Shown piece after piece: positions 16,427-23,110 of a stretch of DNA of 64,000 nucleotides (position 1 is its first letter; every line of letters starts with the position of its first letter). The stretch covers positions 2,790,001-2,854,000 of the forward strand of contig NZ_JAHLZZ010000001.1 of NCBI RefSeq assembly GCF_018967845.1, in the 5' to 3' direction. The DNA is from Hymenobacter siberiensis. Its GTDB lineage: Bacteria; Bacteroidota; Bacteroidia; Cytophagales; Hymenobacteraceae. The position numbers and the translations under genes are program-made. The notes below the pieces were generated by a model. That model saw only the letters and a list, made by a program, of their open reading frames with translations. It made no database searches and was not told the origin of the DNA.

Positions 16427-17252
16427 CCCACTTACAGTGGTTGTCTTTCAGTCGGCTTGAGCCGAAACCCGCGAATTTCATTCGCAATCCAAACCTATGG
16501 ACTTACAGTCCATAGTCGTTTAGTTTCCTGCTGCTGGCATCGGCCCACCGGCAGCGGGCCGATTGGCGTTTTCTGGCCACCAGCGCGCCGCGCTTCCGGC
16601 GCTGGCTGGCCGTGGAATACCTGCTGCTGGTACTGCCCGTAGCAGGGGCCCTGGCCAGCTTTCACGACTGGGGCGCGGCCATGCTCACGCTGGCCCTGTC
16701 CTGCCTGGCGGCGTGGCTGCCCGCGCGCCGCGAAAGCCAGCGCGTGCGGCACCGCGCCCGCAGCCTGTTTCGGAGCGAAGCGTTTGAATGGGTGAGCGGG
16801 CTGCGGGCCGGGGGGGCGGGCGGGCGTGGCCCTGGTGGGGTGGCTATTTATTTTGCTGGCCTGTCCGGCACTCCCGAGCCGGTGACGATGCTGGTGCTGG
16901 CAACGCGCACGCCAAAGCAGTTTCTGCGGCGGCGGCTGGGGCTGGGCGTGGGCTACGCGGCCGCTCTCGGCCGCCCCGTTTTTCTGGTTGCTGGCAGCGG
17001 GGCCGGCCGGTAGGGGCGGGGCCGTGGCCGTGGCCGCGTTCTGGCTGGCGCTGGTAGCGCTGCTCATTCTTACCAAGTATGCGTTCTACCCCAATGCCGT
17101 GCACATCCGCACCACGCAGGCGCTGGTGGTGGGCGTAGCGCTCGCCCTGATGGCGCATCCGGTGTACCCGGTGCTGCTGCTGGTAGCGGTGGGCGGCTTA
17201 ATCTGGCAGAGCCAGCGGCGGCTGCGGGCAGTGTTGGGGGAAGGGAATCGGG

Positions 17253-17300
17253 AGTTAAAAGTTAAAAGTTAAAAATTCATTCCAACTTCAACTTTTAACT
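17253..17300. repeat. AT-rich inverted repeat between the permease remnant and the ATPase gene
   Basis: AGTTAAAAGTTAAAAGTT on the left and AACTTTTAACT on the right. The permease remnant ends inside it. A similar AGTTATGAGTT/AACTCATAACT composition occurs at 30424-30514. Confidence 0.6.
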
Positions 17301-17310
17301 GAATTATAGA

Positions 17311-18003
17311 ATGCTCGAAATTCTTAATCTGCGCAAGGCTTACGGCCCGCACGTTGTGCTGCACGATGTGAGCCTGAACTTGCTTCCCGGCACTATTCAC
17401 GGGCTGGTAGGAGCCAATGGTGCGGGAAAGACTACGCTTATTAATTGCCTTTATGGGCTGGAAAGCGACTTTGCCGGTACCATCCGCGATACAGCCGGGG
17501 CGACTGTGCGCGAGCATTGCGGGCTGCTGCCTTACGAGCCGTATTTCTACCCGCGCCTCACCGGGCGCGAGTACCTGGAATTCTGCCTGCAGGCTCGGGG
17601 CCGCGCCATCATGGATTTTGCGGGTTGGAACCAAATCCTGGAGCTGCCCCTCGACCAGTATGCCGACGAATACTCGGCCGGCATGCGCAAGAAGCTGGCC
17701 CTGATTGCGTTGCTGGTGCAGCAGTTCAGCTACCTCATTCTCGATGAGCCCTTCAACGGCCTCGACTTGGAAGCCAACCTGCTGCTGAAGGAAATCCTGA
17801 AGCGGCTGCGCGACCGGGGTACGGGCATGCTGCTCACCTCGCACATCCTGGGTGCGCTCATCGAAACCTGCAATGAAATCTCGGTGCTGGTGGATGGGCG
17901 TGTACAGCGCCATTATCTGGCGGCGGAATTCGGTACGCTGGAGGCCGACCTGCTCGATAGCCTGCACCGTGAGAAGCTGGGCCTGCTGGCGGGGCTGGTG
18001 TAG
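17311..18003 (+). CDS. ABC transporter ATP-binding protein
   Basis: 230-residue single-domain ABC ATPase. Walker A GANGAGKTT near residue 35, signature YSAGMRKKLAL near 128 (the usual LSGGQ is replaced by SAGMR, common in exporter-type drug/copper ATPases), Walker B LILDEP with NGLD D-loop, switch His in TSHIL. It is intact, but its permease gene immediately upstream is broken, so it may be non-functional or may pair with another permease. Substrate unknown. Confidence 0.88.
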   Translation: MLEILNLRKAYGPHVVLHDVSLNLLPGTIHGLVGANGAGKTTLINCLYGLESDFAGTIRDTAGATVREHCGLLPYEPYFYPRLTGREYLEFCLQARGRAIMDFAGWNQILELPLDQYADEYSAGMRKKLALIALLVQQFSYLILDEPFNGLDLEANLLLKEILKRLRDRGTGMLLTSHILGALIETCNEISVLVDGRVQRHYLAAEFGTLEADLLDSLHREKLGLLAGLV

Positions 18004-18022
18004 CCCGTTGTAGCACAGGGGG

Positions 18023-18769
18023 CTACAGCGCCAGGTAAAACCCGGCCAGCAATGCCTCGAACGCGGCCGAGTATTCTGTCTCATTCTCCGCTGTCCGAAT
18101 CGTTAGCTCGGTTTCGTGTGTTGCTGATGCCCCTGGCCGGAAACCCGTGATGTGCCGCAGTGGCCGGCTGCCGGGCCGATGCCGTACCACCAGCCGCGTA
18201 GCCGGATATAGTCCGACTTGCGCCGCAACGGCCTCAAATGCCCGCATTTCGGGTGGTGGCAGAAGCACCGTGAGTAAACCAGCCACGGCCAGAAAATTCG
18301 CCGCGAAAGCCGCTAGTGCTGCAAAGGAAAGCGAACCGGCATCTTCGTGGCGCGCGGTGGTGCGCGCCGCATTGGGCGAGCGCAGCGATTGCCGAAAAAA
18401 CGGCGGGTTGCAGATAATGTGACTGAACTTAAAGTCGGCGTCAGCCAACGGGGTAGGGGCCGTCGCCGCGTACTCAGCCAGGCTTAGCGCCCGCACCCGA
18501 ATGCGCCCGGCCCACGGGCAGGCTGCCGCATTGGCCGCTGCCTGAGCGGCGGCGGCGGCATCAATCTCTACCGCTTCGATTGCGACGGTAGCGTGGCGCT
18601 GGGCGGCCATGAGGGCCAGTAGACCGGTGCCCGTGCCGATATCGAGCAGGCGCGTGGCCCCGGTGAGGTCGGCGGCCGCGCCGAGCAGGCAGGCATCGGT
18701 GCTCACCTTCATGGCGCAGGCGCTTTGCTCGATGCGGAACTGCTGGAACTGGAAGTAGTCGTTGGGCAA
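18023..18769 (-). CDS. trmN6: tRNA1(Val) (adenine-N6)-methyltransferase, TrmN6/YfiC family
   Basis: 248 residues. SAM motif I LLDIGTGTGLLALMAAQR near residue 42, catalytic N6-adenine motif NPPFF near residue 120, and the family N-terminus FQFKQF-like (FQFQQFRIEQSACAMKVSTDACLLGA). Methylates A37 of tRNA-Val in E. coli. No ATG exists before residue 20, so a TTG start at 18769 is used. Head of a minus-strand gene downstream of rnhA. Confidence 0.85.
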   Translation of the reverse strand: MPNDYFQFQQFRIEQSACAMKVSTDACLLGAAADLTGATRLLDIGTGTGLLALMAAQRHATVAIEAVEIDAAAAAQAAANAAACPWAGRIRVRALSLAEYAATAPTPLADADFKFSHIICNPPFFRQSLRSPNAARTTARHEDAGSLSFAALAAFAANFLAVAGLLTVLLPPPEMRAFEAVAAQVGLYPATRLVVRHRPGSRPLRHITGFRPGASATHETELTIRTAENETEYSAAFEALLAGFYLAL

Positions 18770-18783
18770 CTTGGAAGTGTTGA

Positions 18784-18846
18784 TTTTTAAATGCTGGGGG
18801 TTGAATGATACTTTTTAACTCAACATTCAACCCCCAGCATTCAAAA
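18784..18846. repeat. Palindrome overlapping the rnhA 3' end
   Basis: AATGCTGGGGGTTGAATG pairs with CATTCAACCCCCAGCATT around a ~15-base loop, with further TTTTTA/TCAAAA pairing outside. It supplies the last codons (NAGG) and the stop codon of rnhA. Confidence 0.75.
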
Positions 18847-19297
18847 CTCCTTTCTCATACCCTTCATCCACCAGCAGGCCTTTGCCCAGGGCGCTTTGCA
18901 CGGCCAGCACGTCGCAGCGCTCATTTTCGGCGTGGCCGGCGTGGCCTTTTATCCAGTGGAAGGTGACTTTGCGCTGCTTGTAGATGCGCAGGAAGCGCCG
19001 CCACAGGTCCTCGTTGGCTTTTTTACCGAAATCGGCCTTTTTCTCCCAGCCGAAAACCCACTTTTTTTCCACGGAATCGACCACGTATTTGGAGTCGGAG
19101 ACGACGCGGATGGGCAGGTCGGGGCGGGTCACGGCTTCGAGGCCGACTATCACGGCCAGCAGCTCCATGCGGTTGTTGGTGGTGTGGCGGAAGCCCTGGG
19201 TGAGCTCTTTTTCGTGCGGGCCGTAGCGCAAAATGGCGCCGTAGCCGCCCGGGCCGGGGTTGCCGCGTGCCGAGCCGTCGGTGAACAGGTGAATCAA
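18827..19297 (-). CDS. rnhA: Ribonuclease HI
   Basis: Degrades the RNA strand of RNA-DNA hybrids. 156 residues. Catalytic carboxylates: Asp in FTDGSARGNPGPGG, Glu in NNRMELLAV, Asp in VVSDSKYVVDSV, and the Asp of ENERCDVLA; the conserved His is in IKGHAGHAEN. Starts at TTG (19297), which gives the normal N-terminus. The final residues (VLNAGG) and stop come from a palindromic element, so the natural end of the protein was probably near DEGYEKG. Confidence 0.93.
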   Translation of the reverse strand: MIHLFTDGSARGNPGPGGYGAILRYGPHEKELTQGFRHTTNNRMELLAVIVGLEAVTRPDLPIRVVSDSKYVVDSVEKKWVFGWEKKADFGKKANEDLWRRFLRIYKQRKVTFHWIKGHAGHAENERCDVLAVQSALGKGLLVDEGYEKGVLNAGG

Positions 19298-19369
19298 GGG
19301 GATGATGTGAGAAATGTGACGAATATGCGAAATGTGAAAATGCAGCGACTACGGAAGGTTTCTATTGGA

Positions 19370-19448
19370 GTTGTTTAGAAAGTCCCCGAACGGTCATGCA
19401 GCGCGCTGCATGACCGCTTGAGTACCTTTTGTGACTCTCTAAACAACT
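19370..19448. mobile_element. Short MITE-like element with terminal inverted repeats
   Basis: Termini GTTGTTTAGAAAGTC and GACTCTCTAAACAAC are inverted copies with one mismatch. The inside reads CCCGAACGGTCATGCAGCGCG then CTGCATGACCG and TTGAGTACCTTTTGT. Nearly identical outer parts occur at 31523-31672, where ~70 extra bases interrupt the central palindrome. Lies between rnhA and marC and encodes nothing. Confidence 0.75.
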
Positions 19449-19491
19449 TCATTATCACACCTACCACATTTCCATATTTTTTACATCTAAT

Positions 19492-20052
19492 TTAAAAATT
19501 AGCTTTAAACAGCTTGATGGCAATGGCCAGCAGAATCACGCCGAACACGCGGCGCAGCACGTCCTCGCCGGCTTTGCCGAGCTTGCGCTCAATCCAGGGG
19601 CTGGTTTTGAGCACGGCGTACACGAACACGAGGTTGAGCATAATGCCGACCAGGATGTTGGGCAGCGTGTATGCGGCGCGGAGCGAGAGTAGCGTGGTCA
19701 TGGTGCCGGCCCCGGTGATGAGCGGAAACGCCAGCGGCACAATGGAGCCGGTGCTGGCCGTGAGGTCGGACTTGAAAAGCTCGACGCCGAGAATCATCTC
19801 GAGCCCGATGAGGAAGATGATGACCGCGCCGGCCAGCGCAAAGCTTTCGTTATCGACCCCAAAAAGATGCAGAATGCTCTGGCCCAGAAAGAGAAACGCC
19901 ACCATCAGACAGCCGGCTACAATGGTAGCCAGCTCGGCTTTAATCTGTCCCTCGCGCTGCCGAATCTGAATAATAATGGGAATGGAGCCGATAATGTCAA
20001 TCACGGCGAAGAGTGTGAGCGTGACGGAGAATATTTGCTGGAGATTGAGCAT
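19492..20052 (-). CDS. MarC family integral membrane protein
   Basis: 186 residues, about six membrane helices, with the family pattern LTLFAVIDIIGSIPI at the start, GLEMILGVELF in the middle and ITGAGTMTTLLSL before the second half. MarC/UPF0056 proteins are inner-membrane proteins of unproven transport function. ATG at 20052. It stands alone between repeats. Confidence 0.87.
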   Translation of the reverse strand: MLNLQQIFSVTLTLFAVIDIIGSIPIIIQIRQREGQIKAELATIVAGCLMVAFLFLGQSILHLFGVDNESFALAGAVIIFLIGLEMILGVELFKSDLTASTGSIVPLAFPLITGAGTMTTLLSLRAAYTLPNILVGIMLNLVFVYAVLKTSPWIERKLGKAGEDVLRRVFGVILLAIAIKLFKANF

Positions 20053-20070
20053 ACGGAGAAGGACTTAAGG

Positions 20071-20158
20071 GTAGGGTGCGGGGCTTGCCCCCGCCCGCCA
20101 TTGAACCAAATCGTTGGCGCGGCGCGGGCGGCGGGCGGGGGCAAGCCCCGCATCCTAC
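20071..20158. repeat. GC-rich palindromic element (GGGCTTGCCCC family)
   Basis: GTAGGGTGCGGGGCTTGCCC pairs with GGGCAAGCCCCGCATCCTAC, extended by CCGCCCGCC/GGCGGGCGG. The same family as 45049-45134. Confidence 0.75.
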
Positions 20159-20164
20159 GGCGCA

Positions 20165-21232
20165 TTATCCCGGAAACTCTTTGGCGAAGAACTGCACCAG
20201 CGCCTCCATGGCGGCATCGGGCACAGCGGGGAAGTTGGCGATGCGGATGGTGGTGTTTTTGAGCGGGCCGTAGCCGCTGCCCAGCTGCAGGCCGGCTTCC
20301 CGGGCTTTGGCTTTGATTGCATCAATTAATCCGGCATCGCCGCGCAGGCCGATGACGGTGGTGGAGCGGGTTTCGTAGTTGTTGATGAGGGGCGTGAGCG
20401 GGGTGGCCTGCTCGAAGAAAGCATAGAGCTTTTCGGCGCGGTCGGCGAGGTGCTGGTGCACGGTTTTGATGGGCTCGCGGTCGGCCAGCACGCGGCTCAG
20501 GAGGTAGATGCCCAGCACGTTGGGCGTGTAGTTGGTTTGGTGGTTGAGCATCTGGCTCAGCATGGCGGGCAGGCCGTTGTAGTGGCTGCGGTCGTTCACC
20601 AGCTTGGCCTGGGCCACGGCGCGGGGCGACAAAATCATCACGCCCAGCCCGGCGGGCAGTCCGAAGCACTTCTGCACCGAGCCGTACCAGATGTCGGCTT
20701 TGATGTACTTCAGGTTCAGGCCGGCCAGCGAGCTGGTGGCATCCACGGCCAGCAGGGCCCCGCCGAGGCGGTTGTACAGGTTCAGGATGAAGCCTTCGCG
20801 GAGCTGGGTGGCGGTGCTGGTTTCGTTCTGGGTGATGCACACCAGGTCGGTATCGTCGGGGGCGAAGGGTAGGCTGGCAATGTCGGGCAGCTCATCGAGC
20901 CCGAAGCTCAGGCCCGTACTGGCCGGCCGAATGGCCTTGGCGTACTTATACCACTTCTCGCCGAAGTCGCCGTTGTAGATGTGTAACGAGCGGCGCGGGG
21001 TGAGGCTCTGGGCCAGAATTTCCCAGCACTCGGTAGCCGAGCCGGTGAACAGGATGGTATAGTCCTGCGGCACGTTGAGCTTGGTTTTGAGGTCGGTCAC
21101 GGTCTGGCGCACCAGGGCGGTCACCTTTTCGGAGCGGTGCGGGGCCGAGAGCCAGCCCTCGTCAAATGCATCGGTGAGGTACTGCCGAACGGCGGGATAT
21201 ATGGCCGAAGGCCCGGGATTGAAAGTATACAT
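20165..21232 (-). CDS. Class V aminotransferase, phosphoserine aminotransferase-like
   Basis: 355-residue PLP enzyme. N-terminus FNPGPSAIYPAV, phosphate/cofactor loop FTGSATECWE, Schiff-base Lys in SVQKCFGLPAGLG near residue 195, and C-terminal GYGPLKNTTIRIANFPAV. It resembles SerC (3-phosphohydroxypyruvate to phosphoserine). A SerA-like dehydrogenase at 54375 could supply the substrate, but the genes are not adjacent. Alanine-glyoxylate type is the alternative. Confidence 0.82.
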   Translation of the reverse strand: MYTFNPGPSAIYPAVRQYLTDAFDEGWLSAPHRSEKVTALVRQTVTDLKTKLNVPQDYTILFTGSATECWEILAQSLTPRRSLHIYNGDFGEKWYKYAKAIRPASTGLSFGLDELPDIASLPFAPDDTDLVCITQNETSTATQLREGFILNLYNRLGGALLAVDATSSLAGLNLKYIKADIWYGSVQKCFGLPAGLGVMILSPRAVAQAKLVNDRSHYNGLPAMLSQMLNHQTNYTPNVLGIYLLSRVLADREPIKTVHQHLADRAEKLYAFFEQATPLTPLINNYETRSTTVIGLRGDAGLIDAIKAKAREAGLQLGSGYGPLKNTTIRIANFPAVPDAAMEALVQFFAKEFPG

Positions 21233-21441
21233 TTATCTGAACCGCGGATTTATCGGATTTATCGGATTTTGGGGACGGCTCCTGGGGGAACGGTCGCGGC
21301 AAAGGTCGTATTGCACGGCCGTTTATTCATCGCCGCCGTCATCCTTTCGCCCCATCAATAAATGGCCGGAAGTACTCCACCAGGCAGCGTCACCCACTGA
21401 ATCCGACTAATCGGCCGAATCCGCTGCATCAGTGGCTCGGC

Positions 21442-21888
21442 CTACACTCGAAATCCGACCCGCTTGGGCGTCTGGTTTACGAACCACTGCACGGCCAGCC
21501 GGTAGCTTTCCAGCCCGAAGCCGCTAATGCTGCCCGCGCAGTGCCGCCCAAATAGGCTTTTCTGGCGGAAGTCTTCGCGGGCGTGCAGGTTGCTCAGGTG
21601 CACTTCCACCACGGGCGTGTTGATGGCGGCCACGGCATCGGCCAGGGCTATACTGGTGTGCGTGTAGCCGCCGGCGTTGAGCACGATGCCGTGGTGCGTG
21701 AAGCCGATTTCGTGCAGCTTATCCATAATTGCGCCTTCGTGGTTCGATTGGAACTGCGTGAGCTTCAGCTGCGGGAAGGCTTCTTCGAGCTCGGGGAAAA
21801 AGTCTTCGAATGAGCGGTTGCCGTAGATGCCGGGCTCGCGGCGGCCGAGCAGGTTGAGGTTGGGGCCGTTGAGAATGAGAATGTCCAT
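21442..21888 (-). CDS. aroQ: 3-dehydroquinate dehydratase, type II
   Basis: Third step of the shikimate pathway. 148 residues from the ATG at 21888: ILNGPNLNLLGRREPGIYG (with active-site Arg and Tyr), NHEGAIMDKLHE, LNAGGYTHTSIAL and VEVHLSNLHAREDFR. Any start further upstream would translate the palindromic element at 21924. Divergent from xerD across that element. Confidence 0.95.
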   Translation of the reverse strand: MDILILNGPNLNLLGRREPGIYGNRSFEDFFPELEEAFPQLKLTQFQSNHEGAIMDKLHEIGFTHHGIVLNAGGYTHTSIALADAVAAINTPVVEVHLSNLHAREDFRQKSLFGRHCAGSISGFGLESYRLAVQWFVNQTPKRVGFRV

Positions 21889-21923
21889 GTTGGAGAGGCG
21901 GTGAGGGAATGAGGTGGGGTACA

Positions 21924-22035
21924 AAAGAACGTCATGCAGAGCGCAGCGAAGCATCTTGCCCGTAATAACTAACTCATCCGATTGGATTGCTGGTGGCGGG
22001 CAAGATGCTTCGCTGCGCTCTGCATGACGTTCTTT
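21924..22035. repeat. Palindromic element, GTCATGC family
   Basis: AAAGAACGTCATGCAGAGCG at the left end and CGCTCTGCATGACGTTCTTT at the right, with inner CAGCGAAGCATCTTGCC / GGCAAGATGCTTCGCTG. The variable ~40-base loop differs from other copies. Lies between divergent aroQ and xerD. Confidence 0.85.
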
Positions 22036-22061
22036 GAACTCCGAAATTCTTCCCCCAACCC

Positions 22062-22961
22062 ATGACCTGGCCCCAAGCCCTCAAACAGTTCGACGGCTAC
22101 CTGCGCCTCGAAAAGTCGCTCTCGCCGAACTCGGTGGAGGCCTACGTGCGCGACATCAGTAAGCTCCAGCAGTTTCTAATCATCCAAAAGCTGCATCTTG
22201 GCCCCACCCAGGTGAGCACCGAGGTACTGCGCGAATTCCTCAGCACCCTGCAAGGCCTGGGCCTGAGCGCCACCTCCCAGGCCCGCACGCTCTCGGGCCT
22301 GAAGGCGTTTTTCAGCTTCCTCATCATGGAAGACTTGCTGAAAGTTGACCCCACTGACACCCTCGAAGCCCCCAAAACCGGCCGCCACCTGCCCGACACC
22401 CTCAGCTACCCCGAGGTGGAGCAGCTCCTCGCCGCCATCGACCTGAGCACCGATGAAGGCCTGCGCACCCGCGCCCTACTCGAAGTGCTGTACTCGTCCG
22501 GCCTGCGCGTGAGCGAGCTCTGCGACCTGCGCCTGAGCAACATCTACGCCGACGAGGGATTTATGAAAGTGGTGGGCAAGGGCAATAAGGAGCGGTTGGT
22601 GCCCGTGGGGGGCGAGGCCCTCAAGCAGCTCAATTTCTATCTCAGTGGCGTGCGCGGGCATCTCGACATCAAACCCGGTAGTGAGGACTTTACCTTTCTG
22701 AGCCAGCGTGGCCGGCCGCTCTCGCGCATCACCGTGTTCACCACGCTCAAAAAGCTGGCCGAGCAGGCGGGCCTGCGCAAAACCATCAGCCCGCACACCC
22801 TTCGCCATTCCTTCGCCACGCACCTGATTGAGGGCGGGGCCGACCTGCGCGCCGTGCAGGAGATGCTGGGCCACGCCAGCATTACTACCACCGAGATTTA
22901 TACCCACCTGGACCGGGACTTCCTGCGGCAGGTGATTACCGAGTTTCATCCGCGTAGTTGA
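22062..22961 (+). CDS. xerD: Site-specific tyrosine recombinase XerD
   Basis: 299 residues. N-terminal SAM-like core-binding domain (residues 5-90), then the catalytic domain with Arg in SSGLRVSELCDL, Lys in GKGNKERLVPV, HTLRHSFATHL, LGHASITTTEIYTHLD with the nucleophilic Tyr. Resolves chromosome dimers at dif with XerC; in many Bacteroidota one Xer serves. ftsK, which activates Xer recombination, is the next gene, a sensible pairing. Confidence 0.93.
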   Translation: MTWPQALKQFDGYLRLEKSLSPNSVEAYVRDISKLQQFLIIQKLHLGPTQVSTEVLREFLSTLQGLGLSATSQARTLSGLKAFFSFLIMEDLLKVDPTDTLEAPKTGRHLPDTLSYPEVEQLLAAIDLSTDEGLRTRALLEVLYSSGLRVSELCDLRLSNIYADEGFMKVVGKGNKERLVPVGGEALKQLNFYLSGVRGHLDIKPGSEDFTFLSQRGRPLSRITVFTTLKKLAEQAGLRKTISPHTLRHSFATHLIEGGADLRAVQEMLGHASITTTEIYTHLDRDFLRQVITEFHPRS

Positions 22962-23003
22962 TGGGGTGGGGGAGGCGAGGAATAGGGAATAAGGGAATGG
23001 AAG

Positions 23004-23032
23004 TGTCATCCTGAGCGCAGCGAAGGATGACA
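23004..23032. repeat. Short palindrome, TGTCATCCT core
   Basis: TGTCATCCT and AGGATGACA around a GAGCGCAGCGA loop, between xerD and ftsK. Looks like a minimal version of the GTCATGC family. Confidence 0.6.
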
Positions 23033-23083
23033 GCTGCCCCCAATTCGTCTATTCCCGTTCTCTCACATCCCGCCCGCATTGTG

Positions 23084-23091
23084 TAAATTTG
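23084..23091 (+). promoter_or_regulatory. -7 box for ftsK
   Basis: TAAATTTG, 19 bases before the ftsK ATG, leaving a leader of only about 13 bases. Confidence 0.55.
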
Positions 23092-23110
23092 ACCTTTCTG
23101 CACCCGTCGA

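Larger units (their letters stand above)
15913..16523 (+). mobile_element. IS200/IS605-group insertion (transposase only), about 611 bp
   Basis: Boundaries are inferred by rejoining the interrupted gene: TTGAC at 15908-15912 joined to 16524 restores FLTFLLLAS in frame. TTGAC is the kind of 5' target used by this group. The left end has a hairpin at 15930-15959 (TAAAG, TGCCC, loop TTTA, GGGCA, CTTTA). The right end has CCAC-TTACA-GTGG (16428-16440), CGGCTTGAGCCG (16453-16464) and CTATGGAC-TTACA-GTCCATAG (16495-16515). No terminal inverted repeats and no TnpB, as expected for IS200. Confidence 0.8.
15737..17272 (+). pseudogene. ABC-transporter permease gene, split by an IS200-type element and frameshifted
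   Basis: The 5' piece (15737-15912) encodes MKALRAYLKMRL and a first membrane helix ending AVPFLT. The reading resumes in frame after the insertion (from 16524: FLLLASAHRQRADWRF) and carries further hydrophobic segments. Around 16805-16990 it changes frame at least twice (first in a G-rich run near 16810-16830), and the last helices (LALVALLILTKYAFYPN; VYPVLLLVAVGGLIW) are read from ~16988 to 17272. The ABC ATPase gene follows after 38 bases, so this was its membrane partner. The assignment as permease rests on context and hydrophobicity. Confidence 0.75.
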
